From positions 1-64,000 of the forward strand of contig JAUZOO010000014.1 of the NCBI GenBank assembly GCA_030706405.1: a stretch of 64,000 nucleotides of DNA, written 5' to 3'. The position numbers and the translations under genes are program-made. This document shows positions 27,125 through 35,470 of the stretch, piece by piece. Source of the DNA: Bacteroidota bacterium. Lineage in GTDB: Bacteria; Bacteroidota; Bacteroidia; Bacteroidales; JAAUTT01. Below the pieces are notes generated by a model. That model had not been told where the DNA came from. It worked only from the letters and a program-made list of their open reading frames with translations, and did not search any database. Numbering within the stretch: the first letter of the stretch is position 1; every line of letters starts with the position of its first letter.

Positions 27125-28681
27125 TCAACCACCGGCGGAACTCAGTACTGCCAAGGGAACAATCATTTCTTCGAGGGAAATCCCGCCATGCTGAAACGTA
27201 TTTTTATAATAGCTGACATAATGGTTGTAGTTGTTCGGATACGCCATAAAATCGGCCGAATTGGCAAAGATGTACGATGTGCTTAGGTTAAACCTCGGAA
27301 GCTGGGCCAGCTGCGGGTCTTTTATCTCGAAAACTTCTCTAGCATTATATCCCAGGTTTTTTCCCTGTTTATACCTCAGGTTAACCGTTGTGGTGCGGTC
27401 GCCGACAACTTTAATGGGGTTGGAAACCTTTACCGAGCCATGGTCGGTAGTGATGATTATTTTGCATTTTGTGGAGGAAATGGCCTTTAGCAACTCATAC
27501 AGGTATGAGTGCTTAAACCACGATAGGGTAAGCGTTCGGTAAGCTGCTTCGTCAGTGGCTAATTCGCGGACGGTTTCAACTTCGGTACGGGCATGCGAAA
27601 GAATGTCTACAAAATTATATACCAGAACAACAAGTTGATTGTCGGCGTAATTGCTGACGTTGTCGAGTACGCGAAGTCCGGTCTTCTGGTTATTTATTTT
27701 TTCGTAGACAAAACGGGTGTCGAGGCCCAGCCGCGATAATTGCATACGCATAAGGTCTTCTTCGTACTGGTTGTTTATTTCGTCTTCGTCGTTACCTTCC
27801 CACAGGTTGGGATAAAGCTTGCGAATACCCAATGGCATCAGTCCGGCAAAAAGTGCATTACGGGCATACTGTGTAACGGTGGGGAGAATGGAGCAGTAAA
27901 CCTCTTCCTTTTCAATTTTTAAAAAATCGGAGATAGCCGGATAGAGCGTTTTCCACTGGTCGAGGCGAAGGTTGTCGATAACGATAAAAAAGACTTTTTC
28001 GCCCTTGGAAAGATACGGAGCAACCTTCTCTTTAACTACTGCGGGCGACAATAGCGGTTTGTCGCCATTGCCCCGAAACCATTCGAGATAATTTTTACGG
28101 ACAAACTTTGAAAAATTCTGGTTGGCTTCGAGGTGCTGCGACTGCAAAATGTCGAACATCCCCGAATCGTTGATTTTTTCGAGTTCGAGTTCCCAAAAAA
28201 CCAGTTTTTGATATACCTCAACCCAGTCGTCGTACGTGCGGGCGTTGTTGATGAGGTTGGTGATATTTAAAAAGTCCGATTGATAAGCCGTGGTAGTCCT
28301 TTCGGAAACGAGCTTTTTCTGTTCGGTATTCTTTTTAATGGAAAGAAGTATCTGTTTAGGGTTTACCGGTTTGATAAGATAATCGGCAATCTTGGAGCCA
28401 ATGGCATCTTCCATCAGGTTTTCCTCCTCGCTTTTGGTAATCATCACCACGGGGATGGAAGGCTTTAGGGTTTTGATGCGGGTAAGCGTTTCAAGCCCGC
28501 TGATGCCGGGCATGTTTTCATCAAGAAGGATAATGTCGGGTTCGGTATTTTCCAGACGAACCAGGGCATCGGCGCCGTTGGAGCAGGTGAGCACTTCGTA
28601 ACCCCGATCGTTAAGAAACATAACGTGAGGAAGCAGTAGTTCTATCTCGTCGTCGACCCAAAGGATGGTGATATTCTTCAT
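27125..28681 (-). CDS. porX: Type IX secretion response regulator PorX
   Basis: The protein has 518 residues. Residues 1-120 are a receiver domain (ILWVDDEIELL, the phosphorylated Asp in DIILLDENMPGISG, and KPVNPKQI). After a helical linker comes a PglZ-type alkaline-phosphatase-fold domain (FFIVIDNLRLDQWK, SILPTVTQYARNALFAG, IIITTDHGSVKV, FQHGGISLEEMIVPLAV). PorX works with histidine kinase PorY to control type IX secretion genes and is an oligonucleotide phosphodiesterase in characterised members. porY is not in the window. Single gene, immediately upstream of the tRNA-Leu gene on the same strand. Confidence 0.93.
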   Translation of the reverse strand: MKNITILWVDDEIELLLPHVMFLNDRGYEVLTCSNGADALVRLENTEPDIILLDENMPGISGLETLTRIKTLKPSIPVVMITKSEEENLMEDAIGSKIADYLIKPVNPKQILLSIKKNTEQKKLVSERTTTAYQSDFLNITNLINNARTYDDWVEVYQKLVFWELELEKINDSGMFDILQSQHLEANQNFSKFVRKNYLEWFRGNGDKPLLSPAVVKEKVAPYLSKGEKVFFIVIDNLRLDQWKTLYPAISDFLKIEKEEVYCSILPTVTQYARNALFAGLMPLGIRKLYPNLWEGNDEDEINNQYEEDLMRMQLSRLGLDTRFVYEKINNQKTGLRVLDNVSNYADNQLVVLVYNFVDILSHARTEVETVRELATDEAAYRTLTLSWFKHSYLYELLKAISSTKCKIIITTDHGSVKVSNPIKVVGDRTTTVNLRYKQGKNLGYNAREVFEIKDPQLAQLPRFNLSTSYIFANSADFMAYPNNYNHYVSYYKNTFQHGGISLEEMIVPLAVLSSAGG

Positions 28682-28763
28682 TATTTATTGATTCTTGACT
28701 GTGACGAAGATAGTATAACCCGCAATGGAATACAAGCCTGAATGTACCTGACAATGTAAAACA

Positions 28764-28802
28764 AAAAAGCCCTGAATAAATGAATATTCAAGGCTTTTGA
28801 TT
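28764..28802 (-). terminator. Terminator after tRNA-Leu
   Basis: Imperfect stem AAAAGCCcTGAATA / TATTCAAGGCTTTT with a short loop, giving a T run on the minus strand. Confidence 0.7.
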
Positions 28803-28809
28803 TAAAATG

Positions 28810-28893
28810 TACCCGGAGCCGGGATCGAACCGGCACGAGTGTTAGCTCACTGGTGTTTGAGACCAGCGCGTCTACCAATTCCGCCATCCGGGC
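28810..28893 (-). tRNA. tRNA-Leu (anticodon CAA)
   Basis: The minus strand folds as a cloverleaf: acceptor GCCCGGA/TCCGGGT, D arm GCGGAATTGGTAGACGC, anticodon stem CTGGT/ACCAG with loop CTCAAAC (anticodon CAA, reading UUG), a long class II variable arm, and T arm GCCGGTTCGATCCCGGC. The 3' CCA is not encoded. Length is 84 bases. Confidence 0.93.
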
Positions 28894-29035
28894 ATACATT
28901 TAAAGAACTTTTTCGGGTGGCGAAGATATGTATTTGTTTTTTGATGGGCAATAGGCAGATGTATTTTTCCGGTAAAACCTGTCGGATTTTAGAATTCCGA
29001 CAGGTTTAGTGCCCCCATTTTTAATTCGATTCAAA

Positions 29036-29644
29036 CTATTGCGCAAGCTTCACGATTTTATCGATAGCAATGCTGTTAGCCATGGATATTGCATCGTTTT
29101 CGCTACTGATACCCTGGCAACGAACCGTGAGTAACGATTGGTTAAAAGGCACCTGAATATCGTAAGAAGTTTTTCCGTTGTCGTCGCTGTTTTTTTGCAT
29201 CAGGGCTTTATAGCCGGCAATCTTAATTCGTTTTTGGTTAGCGTTTCCGGTGCCCAGGAACGAAGGCATTGCCAGCATCGCATTAATACCTGCCAACAGC
29301 GGCGAGTCGCTGATGATTTCAACTTTTACATTTTTATCGTCGGTGCCGTATTTGCGGTTTACGTAAAGGCTCGAATTTCCCATAGCTGCCCCTGTTACGT
29401 TGTCTTCCTTTTCAACATACGGCATGTCGCCCATCTTTACGGGCAATATGCCAAGAATTTCCTTGCCTATGGCTTTGTTTATTTCTTCCAAAGCCTGCTG
29501 AAGGGCAAACCGGGCATTGTCTAAACTTCCTGAAGAATAAGCGCTCTGAGCTTCTTTCAGTTTCGAAGCCACATCCTGCGACTTCGCGTTGGTAGAGACG
29601 AATATGACGATGATGATTGGTACGATGTATTTTAACTTTTTCAT
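29036..29644 (-). CDS. Secreted protein of unknown function, paralogue of upstream gene
   Basis: The protein has 202 residues with a signal peptide (YIVPIIIVIFVSTNAKSQD). A region SSGSLDNARFALQQALEEINKAIG is followed by a lipid- or ligand-binding-like beta-rich part ending DIQVPFNQSLLTVRCQGIS. It aligns along its length with the neighbouring protein (shared pattern: ALQQAL..., GK.ILGILP, a beta core with KGYKALM-like motif, then VPF.QS and a C-terminal helix IDKIVK). I recognise no named domain. Gap to the paralogue is 12 bases, so one operon. Function unknown. Confidence 0.75.
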   Translation of the reverse strand: MKKLKYIVPIIIVIFVSTNAKSQDVASKLKEAQSAYSSGSLDNARFALQQALEEINKAIGKEILGILPVKMGDMPYVEKEDNVTGAAMGNSSLYVNRKYGTDDKNVKVEIISDSPLLAGINAMLAMPSFLGTGNANQKRIKIAGYKALMQKNSDDNGKTSYDIQVPFNQSLLTVRCQGISSENDAISMANSIAIDKIVKLAQ

Positions 29645-29656
29645 AGCTCTCTGGTT

Positions 29657-30460
29657 TTATTTTTCTCCCAAATCGGATTTTATCTTTTCAATATCGAAAT
29701 TGTTGGCAGCGTTCATCAGGTCGTTTTCGTCGGAGAAATTGACGCCTTCGAAAATCATAACCGACGACTGCCCGAAGGGTACGCTGAGGGTATAGCCCGA
29801 GCTTTCGTCGTATTTGAGGATGGCGCGATAACCTTTAAATTTTGTTCGTTTAACGTTTTTGTCGTTGTTCTGACCGGTGTAAGCAGCATTGTCGAGGTAC
29901 AGGGTTACGGCCGAAAGCATGGCGGCATCGTTGCCTATGGAAACTTTTAGTTGTTTATCGCCTTTTTGGTAGTTGCGCTGAATGGTAAGCCCAACCAGTC
30001 CGAGGCTGTTGCCCACAACCTTGTCGTCTTCGGCAATTTTATCGAGACCGGATACCGATTCGGGCAACGATTTCAGCACCTTCTGTCCAATTTCCATCTC
30101 AACACCCAGGAGTGCCTGACGAATGGAATACTTGGCATCGTTATAGTTTTTGGCGGTAAAAGCGTCGTTGGCATCTTTAATGTTTTGCGAAACATCCGGA
30201 GGCGTGTTTACAAGCCCTCCGCCCTTGGTGTTTTTTACGGTTGAACCGGATTTAGAGCTTGTGGTAGAATTTTGTTCGGTGGCGGTCGACTGATTGGAGG
30301 TGTTGTCCGTTTTTTTGTCGTCGCCAACCACTTTGTCAACCACTTTCTTTTCTACTTTTTCTTTCAGTTTTCCCAAAAAACCTTGGGAAAATGCTCCGTT
30401 TCCTGTGGCAAAAAGCAGGAAACCGACCAATGCTAAATTTCGGATACAATTTTGATTCAT
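29657..30460 (-). CDS. Secreted protein of unknown function, paralogue of downstream gene
   Basis: The protein has 267 residues with a signal peptide (LALVGFLLFATGNGAFSQ). Residues about 25-95 are a basic then Ser/Thr/Asn/Gln-rich linker of low complexity, absent from the paralogue. The C-terminal domain has NYNDAKYSIRQALLGVEMEIG, KFKGYRAILKYDESSG and LSVPFGQSSVMIFEG, matching the neighbour at corresponding positions. The first gene of a two-gene operon. No known family recognised; export to the periplasm or beyond is supported by the signal peptide only. Confidence 0.75.
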   Translation of the reverse strand: MNQNCIRNLALVGFLLFATGNGAFSQGFLGKLKEKVEKKVVDKVVGDDKKTDNTSNQSTATEQNSTTSSKSGSTVKNTKGGGLVNTPPDVSQNIKDANDAFTAKNYNDAKYSIRQALLGVEMEIGQKVLKSLPESVSGLDKIAEDDKVVGNSLGLVGLTIQRNYQKGDKQLKVSIGNDAAMLSAVTLYLDNAAYTGQNNDKNVKRTKFKGYRAILKYDESSGYTLSVPFGQSSVMIFEGVNFSDENDLMNAANNFDIEKIKSDLGEK

Positions 30461-30710
30461 AAAGTTAGGTTTAGGATTAAGTAATAAATATACGAAATAT
30501 TCCGGTAGCCACCTTTAGGTTGCAGGGCATATAAATGGGGTTATCAGAGAATTATGCTTTTAGGAAACAATGGCTTTACTTTTCTCCTTAGATGAGAAAA
30601 GTAACAAAAGAATCAAGGACGCAGAACTCTATACGGTGCTTCGTAGAAAGATTAGTGCTTCGTGGCTCGACCTGCGTCCGACACCACTGCCGGTGTAATT
30701 TCTTCGATTA
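30461..30710. other. Gene-free stretch
   Basis: No convincing ORF or RNA gene seen. A short GC-richer patch around 30620-30700 holds imperfect inverted repeats of unknown origin. Confidence 0.35.
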
Positions 30711-30750
30711 AAAATACAAAGCCCGATTTAGGGATCGGGCTTTGTATTTT
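30711..30750 (-). terminator. Terminator with 17-bp perfect stem
   Basis: AAAATACAAAGCCCGAT and ATCGGGCTTTGTATTTT flank a six-base loop; on the minus strand a T-rich tail follows. It lies 50 bases after the stop of the DUF6261-like gene. Confidence 0.88.
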
Positions 30751-30802
30751 CTTCGCGTGGGTAGCGGGTGCTACCGCAGCAGTTTGATTCTGTATTGATG
30801 AA

Positions 30803-31546
30803 TTATCCTGCTTTTTCGGTTGTTTTGTTCTGCTCTTTATGCCGGCTGTTGCGGGCATAGAGCGTATTTCTGTAATATTTTATTTTTTCGTTGAGTTCAT
30901 CCACAAAGCCGTTGATTACCTGGTTACCCTGGCCTAGAACCACGTGGGCATTGATTCTTTCAACAATCTGATTGTAGGCATCGTCTACCGGTTTGCGGGC
31001 CGAACGTACATCGCCGCTTTCGCGACCGGCATATTCCAGGTTGCGGGCATTAAACGTTGCCTGAAACTTGTCGTTTACATTTTTTAGCTCGGTAACCCAT
31101 GCCGTAATGCCAATCTGATCGGTTATGGTTGAGTTTACCGGGTGCATCAGGTCGGTAACCAGGTTGTTGATGGCTCCGCTCTCTTCGTTGTACGAAAAGC
31201 CGCGTACATCGCCATAAAGATCGATGATGCGTTTTATTACACGCCCGTTTTCGGCTTCTTCGGCAAAGGGGCTTAACGATGCCGATTTTACGCGGGTAGC
31301 AATGGCGTTCCATGTCTGGTCGCGGAGCTTGTCGAGATCTTCCACGTTTTTCGACTGGCTGCTGCCCTGTTCCACACGTAAGGCCACATCCTCGGAGGTG
31401 AGGGCATTTTTAAACGCAGGGTACAAATCGTCGGTACCAAGCCCCAAAGCCTGATATTTTAAAATAGACGAATCCAGATCGGTCATAAACTGGAAATGCT
31501 CGGTGTTGCGGAGTGTGCGCAATGAAAAACTTTCAATTTTACTCAT
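30803..31546 (-). CDS. Hypothetical helical protein, DUF6261-like
   Basis: The protein has 247 residues, almost entirely predicted helix, without signal peptide or membrane segment. The opening SLRTLRNTEHFQFMTDL and the later FQATFNARNLEYAG and INAHVVLG resemble Bacteroidota proteins grouped as DUF6261; the family name is from memory and tentative. No catalytic motif is visible. The 5' side adjoins the tandem-repeat array B (starting about 70 bases upstream), and the 3' side has a strong terminator, so it is a single-gene unit. Confidence 0.65.
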   Translation of the reverse strand: MSKIESFSLRTLRNTEHFQFMTDLDSSILKYQALGLGTDDLYPAFKNALTSEDVALRVEQGSSQSKNVEDLDKLRDQTWNAIATRVKSASLSPFAEEAENGRVIKRIIDLYGDVRGFSYNEESGAINNLVTDLMHPVNSTITDQIGITAWVTELKNVNDKFQATFNARNLEYAGRESGDVRSARKPVDDAYNQIVERINAHVVLGQGNQVINGFVDELNEKIKYYRNTLYARNSRHKEQNKTTEKAG

Positions 31547-31614
31547 AAGGGTTTGTTTTTAAGGATTTATGATAAAATAAAATTATTCTTTTTAATGAAA
31601 ACAACAAAAACTAT

Positions 31615-31747
31615 CAACAATTTTTTGTTGGCAACATCCCTGCCTTGTATTTGGGCGCCCAACTTTTTTGTTGGCAAATTACACCCTGTATTTGTCGTGC
31701 CTGACTTTTTTGTTGACAAATCACACCCTGTGTAAGTGCCGCCTGAG
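31615..31747 (+). repeat. Array B: 42-bp tandem repeats
   Basis: GCCTGAG at 31741, GCCTGAC at 31699 and GCCCAAC at 31657 are exactly 42 bases apart, with a decayed unit near 31615. Each box is followed by TTTTTT, a spacer, and in two units ACACCCTGT. The units are nearly identical to those of array A at 9738-9958 in the opposite orientation. The last box forms the first bases of the 169-bp element that follows. Confidence 0.8.
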
Positions 31748-31909
31748 TTTTTTGCTGCCATTTCCGGCATCGTTTAGGTACTTGTGCCGTAGGCATAGAA
31801 TCCGGGTAGCATTGAAATTCACGGTTCACGATATGCTGTCCCGTACGGGACAAAACTGTGCGTCCCGATCCGGCATCTACCCGTATTCAATCCCTGCCGG
31901 GATTGAACC
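31741..31909 (+). repeat. 169-bp structured repeat, copy 1
   Basis: It matches 32586-32754 without gaps and with about 11 mismatches by my count. Internal palindromes are GTCCCGTACGGGAC (31838-31851), TGCCGTAGGCA (31785-31795) and AATCCCTGCCGGGATT (31889-31904). CGGGTAG (31803-31809) and CTACCCG (31877-31883) could close an outer stem. Not coding in a consistent frame. Confidence 0.85.
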
Positions 31910-31930
31910 ATTTAAACAAGTCTCTAAAAG

Positions 31931-31963
31931 AAACGCCCGAAGATTAAGAGTCTTCGGGCGTTT
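31931..31963 (-). terminator. Terminator of the coiled-coil protein gene
   Basis: AAACGCCCGAAGA / TCTTCGGGCGTTT, 13-bp perfect stem with a seven-base loop, just downstream of the stop at 31985. Confidence 0.85.
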
Positions 31964-31984
31964 ACTTTATCATTAAAATTGGAG

Positions 31985-32362
31985 CTAAATGCCTGCAGCC
32001 TTTTCGGATAGTTTTACCTGTTTTTGTGCATTTTTTTCAGCATCCTTGGCGTCCGATAGAGCATTGTCAGCGGCTTTAGTCGCTTTTTTAGCCTGTTTAA
32101 ATTGTTCCTTTACTAATTTAATTTTAGCAGAGAGCTCTTTTTCCTGATCCGTGAGGGCTTCCAATTCCTTTTCCTTGTTTTTTTGTTCTTGCAATTTAGC
32201 TGCATAGTCAGCTTTTGCGACATCTACCTTTTGTTGAGCTTCAGTCAATGACCTTTTGTTTATCTCCAAAGCCTGTTGAGATGTGCTCTTTTCGACCGGT
32301 TCCTGGGAGAAAATCCCAAGGGGCCAGCATAAGATTAGTAATAAGAGGAATCTTTTTTTCAT
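31985..32362 (-). CDS. Small secreted coiled-coil protein
   Basis: The protein has 125 residues with a signal peptide (FLLLLILCWPLGIFSQ). The rest is one long Lys/Glu/Ala/Gln-rich helix with heptad character (QQKVDVAKADYAAKLQEQ, LSAKIKLVKEQFKQAKK), likely a coiled coil. No known domain; similar low-complexity periplasmic helical proteins are common and their function unknown. The gene is flanked on both sides, in direct orientation, by the two 169-bp repeats, and has its own terminator. Confidence 0.7.
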   Translation of the reverse strand: MKKRFLLLLILCWPLGIFSQEPVEKSTSQQALEINKRSLTEAQQKVDVAKADYAAKLQEQKNKEKELEALTDQEKELSAKIKLVKEQFKQAKKATKAADNALSDAKDAEKNAQKQVKLSEKAAGI

Positions 32363-32585
32363 GGGCGTTTTATAATTAAGTTAAATTATAAAAAAGCGTA
32401 TGAGTAAATTTACGAAGAATTGACTTATAAAGTATCCTTTTTAAGGAATTTAACTTTAAAATGTTTGTTAAGATTGGACGGTTGTATGAACAAATTTGCT
32501 GTTGTATGGTTCACGACCGTGCCAATTATTCCACGTTGCAAAGTTCCGCTCCGCAGATTAATCATAGGGTATCGGAGAATATAGT

Positions 32586-32754
32586 GCCTGAGTTTTTTGT
32601 TGCCGTTTCCGGTATCGTTTAGATACTTGTGCCGTAGGCACAGAATCCGGGTAGCATTGAAATTTACGGCTCACGATATGCTGTCCCGTACGGGACAAAA
32701 CTGTGCGTCCCGATTCGGCCTCTACCCCTATTCAATCCCTGCCGGGATTAAACC
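32586..32754 (+). repeat. 169-bp structured repeat, copy 2
   Basis: Direct repeat of 31741-31909, offset by 845 bases, including the palindrome GTCCCGTACGGGAC at 32683-32696. It starts with a single GCCTGAG-TTTTTT box without a tandem array before it. One change (CTACCCC) weakens the outer stem. Confidence 0.85.
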
Positions 32755-33162
32755 CCCAATGATAACAGGCTGTAGCCTGAAAGCCCAGTAGCCGCAAATG
32801 CTGCTACTGATAATTTAACGAAACGAATATTTTGCCGAACTGCTCAGATTGTAAGCTGTGGCAAATTAGGAGTAGACTAGAATCATTTTCATAACTACTA
32901 TTAGTTTGATCTATATATTATCCCACTTAGTGTCCTGCTTTATAGATTCCGTTCAGCGAGGATCGGTATAGTAACGCAACTTTATTTATAGGGTTTCTTA
33001 TAAACTACCTGTAGCCAAAGGGATGTTGCTACGTAAATCTTTTGTTTTTCTCTTAAAACAGGTTGAAGTTAATTTCTTTTCTCTATTTTTAAACGGTCCT
33101 AATTCGAGGAGAATTTGCGGATTTTTAGCTTCTATTAATTTATTATAAAAGAAAATAACAAG
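32755..33162. other. Gene-free stretch upstream of the FkbM gene
   Basis: About 400 bases without a convincing ORF, tRNA or known RNA. A short inverted repeat (CAGGCTGTAGCCTG near 32766-32779) is present. The AT content rises towards the FkbM gene. Confidence 0.4.
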
Positions 33163-33879
33163 ATGCCTGTGATTGAATATAAAGAAGAAAATTTAGGTAA
33201 TTATGTTGTTCCCAATGATGTAAAAAATGGAATATGTGTTGATATTGGCGCCAATGTTGGTGGCTTTTTAAAAAAGAATGCTTATAAGTTTCAAAAGGTT
33301 CATTTTTATGAACCCCAAAGTCATTGTTTTGAAATATGCAGTGCCTTAAAAATATCAAATGCAACAGGATTTAAGGAAGCGGTTTATAAAAACTGCAATG
33401 AAACCCTTTCGATGGTTGCTCATAAGAATTTTGAGAGTGGCAGTGTAGCATTAAAATCTGATACCATAAACGAAGATTGGGATAACAATACAATCGAAGA
33501 AGTGAAAACGGTTGATTTAAAAACCGTACTGCAAAGAGTTGATGGAAAAATTGACTTTATGAAGATAGATTGTGAAACTGGCGAATATAATTTTTTTATT
33601 AACCAGAATTTACGCCCCATAAAGTATATCGCGATGGAGCCTCATTGGCAAATGGGTAAAGAAAAGTACGATGAACTTTTTAGTCATATCCAACGGACTC
33701 ATTATCTACTGGGAGATGCGACTTGGCATGAATCGCCCAGTTCGAACAAAGAAGTGCTGTTTGTAAATAAAGAAACCGTTGGTTATTTAAGATTTATTCG
33801 ATTAAGATTTTTTGTAAAGTTAATACGTAATCCATGGCGTCGCTTTTCGCGTATTATGTCAAAAATTAGTGCGGATTGA
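33163..33879 (+). CDS. FkbM-family methyltransferase
   Basis: The protein has 238 residues. The SAM-binding start VDIGANVGGFLKKNAYKF, then VHFYEPQSHCFEI, the central IDFMKIDCETGEYNFF and the late KYIAMEPHW are the FkbM pattern. These enzymes O-methylate sugars or other small groups, often in surface glycan clusters, but no glycan genes are adjacent. The gene is AT-rich compared with its neighbours and isolated, suggesting recent acquisition. Its stop codon lies inside the conserved 18-mer of structured repeat copy 2. Confidence 0.85.
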   Translation: MPVIEYKEENLGNYVVPNDVKNGICVDIGANVGGFLKKNAYKFQKVHFYEPQSHCFEICSALKISNATGFKEAVYKNCNETLSMVAHKNFESGSVALKSDTINEDWDNNTIEEVKTVDLKTVLQRVDGKIDFMKIDCETGEYNFFINQNLRPIKYIAMEPHWQMGKEKYDELFSHIQRTHYLLGDATWHESPSSNKEVLFVNKETVGYLRFIRLRFFVKLIRNPWRRFSRIMSKISAD

Positions 33880-33956
33880 TCACGTATTTGATTGCCGTTT
33901 AACTTAGTCAAAATGCCGTTTTTGCCATAAAAAATGCAAAAACGGCATTTTTTATG
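33869..33956 (-). repeat. Structured intergenic repeat, copy 2
   Basis: On the minus strand it reads stem AAAATGCCGTTTTTG / CAAAAACGGCATTTT (33910-33951), then about 20 bases and ATCAAATACGTGATCAAT (33876-33893 on the plus strand as its complement). It matches copy 1 at 3301-3388 over its length. The FkbM stop codon overlaps its distal part, and the stem may terminate FkbM transcription. Confidence 0.75.
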
Positions 33957-34075
33957 GCCAGAAGACCTGCTAATGATTTTTGTTAGGTTAAATTGAACCA
34001 ATTTGCTACAAAACCGTTTACAGTCCTGTTCGTATTATTCAAAACCGCAAATTCCGGTATGTTGCGAAAAAATAA

Positions 34076-34083
34076 TAAATTTG
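34076..34083 (+). promoter_or_regulatory. Candidate -7 box for lysA
   Basis: TAAATTTG fits TAnnTTTG and lies 21 bases before the lysA ATG; it argues for the ATG at 34105 over an in-frame ATG at 34003. No clear -33 element. Confidence 0.45.
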
Positions 34084-34104
34084 CAATTCGCTAAAAATAA
34101 ACAC

Positions 34105-35370
34105 ATGATAGGAAAGAAATTACCATTTACCAGAGAACAACTCGACAGTATTCTCGAAAAATATCCCACCCCGTTTCATATTTACGACGAGAAGGGAATC
34201 CGTGCCTATGCGCAGAAATTAACCGCAGCCTACTCGTGGAATAAAGGCTTTAAAGAATACTACGCCATTAAAGCCTGCCCCAATCCATACCTGATGAAGA
34301 TATTACGCAGCGAAGGTTTCGGGATCGACTGCAGCTCGCTGGCCGAGCTCGAACTTGCCGAAAGGGTTGGCCTGCGTGGCGAAGAAATCATGTTTACATC
34401 CAACGATACCCCGGTCGAAGATTTTCAGAAAGCTGTTAAGCTGGGCGCCATCATCAACCTCGACGACATTTCGCACATCCCGTTTCTCGAACAATGTGCC
34501 GGAATTCCCGAGTTGATATGCTTCCGCTACAACCCCGGCTCGCTTAAGGAAGGAAACGTCATCATTGGCAACCCCGAAGAAGCTAAATACGGTTTCACCC
34601 GCGAACAGTTGTTTGATGGTTACCGGATGATGAAGGAGAAAGGCGTTAAACGCTTCGGCCTTCACACCATGGTTGCGTCCAACGAACTCGACCCAAACTA
34701 TTTCATCGAAACTGCCGAAATTCTTTTTGACCTGATTGTTGAACTCTCACAAACACTCGATATTAGCTTTGAATTTGTTAACCTTGGCGGTGGTATTGGT
34801 ATTCCGTACAAGCCCGAGCAAACCCCGGTTGACCTGGACGTGATGAGCAAAGGCATTCAGAAACTTTATCACGAACTGATTATTGGCAACAACCTTAAGC
34901 CGCTTAAAATATATTTTGAGTCGGGACGCGCTATTACCGGCCCTTATGGCTTTTTGGTGACCAAGGTATTGCACATTAAAGATACGTATAAGAAATACGC
35001 CGGGGTAGATGCCTGCATGGCCAACCTGATGCGTCCGGCGCTGTACGGCTCATATCATCACATCACCGTGGTAGGTAAAGGGCAGCAGCCGCACAAAAAC
35101 CTTTACGATGTAACGGGTTCGCTTTGCGAAAACAACGATAAATTTGCCGTAAACCGCCTGTTGCCCGAAATTGAGCCTGGCGACATTATTGTTATACACG
35201 ACACCGGGGCACACGGTCATGCCATGGGCTTTAACTACAACGGAAAACTTCGTTCGGCAGAGCTTCTGCTTCGCGAAAACGGCGAGGTAAAAGAAATTCG
35301 TCGTGCCGAAACCCTCGAAGACTATTTCGCAACGCTCGATTTTAACGGATTGGGCAGCTTTAATGTATAA
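34105..35370 (+). CDS. lysA: Diaminopimelate decarboxylase
   Basis: The protein has 421 residues from the ATG at 34105. Fold type III PLP enzyme: EYYAIKACPNPYLMKIL (PLP-binding Lys), FGIDCSSLAELELA, FEFVNLGGGIGIPY (phosphate-binding Gly loop), YFESGRAITGPYGFLV and VTGSLCENNDKFA (active-site Cys) with DTGAHGHAMGFNYNG. It decarboxylates meso-diaminopimelate to lysine. Related ornithine/arginine decarboxylases share the fold, but the CEN and GAHGHAM motifs favour LysA. Followed by a long hairpin. Confidence 0.88.
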   Translation: MIGKKLPFTREQLDSILEKYPTPFHIYDEKGIRAYAQKLTAAYSWNKGFKEYYAIKACPNPYLMKILRSEGFGIDCSSLAELELAERVGLRGEEIMFTSNDTPVEDFQKAVKLGAIINLDDISHIPFLEQCAGIPELICFRYNPGSLKEGNVIIGNPEEAKYGFTREQLFDGYRMMKEKGVKRFGLHTMVASNELDPNYFIETAEILFDLIVELSQTLDISFEFVNLGGGIGIPYKPEQTPVDLDVMSKGIQKLYHELIIGNNLKPLKIYFESGRAITGPYGFLVTKVLHIKDTYKKYAGVDACMANLMRPALYGSYHHITVVGKGQQPHKNLYDVTGSLCENNDKFAVNRLLPEIEPGDIIVIHDTGAHGHAMGFNYNGKLRSAELLLRENGEVKEIRRAETLEDYFATLDFNGLGSFNV

Positions 35371-35378
35371 TACAGAGA

Positions 35379-35464
35379 GGGTATTGTCTTTCCGGCGCAG
35401 ACCGGAATCCTTAGCAGTCTTGTTGAGGAATTCCGGGTTTCATCTGAAATGACAATACCCTTTT
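35379..35464 (+). repeat. Long imperfect hairpin, possible MITE-like repeat and terminator
   Basis: GGGTATTGTC (35379-35388) pairs with GACAATACCC (35451-35460), and inside it CCGGAATCC (35402-35410) pairs with GGAATTCCGG (35427-35436) with one bulge. A TTTT run follows. It lies between lysA and the next gene and may end lysA transcription. The sequence style (TTGTC...GGAATCC...GACAA) resembles intergenic repeats common in Bacteroidota. Confidence 0.7.
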
Positions 35465-35470
35465 AGTTTA

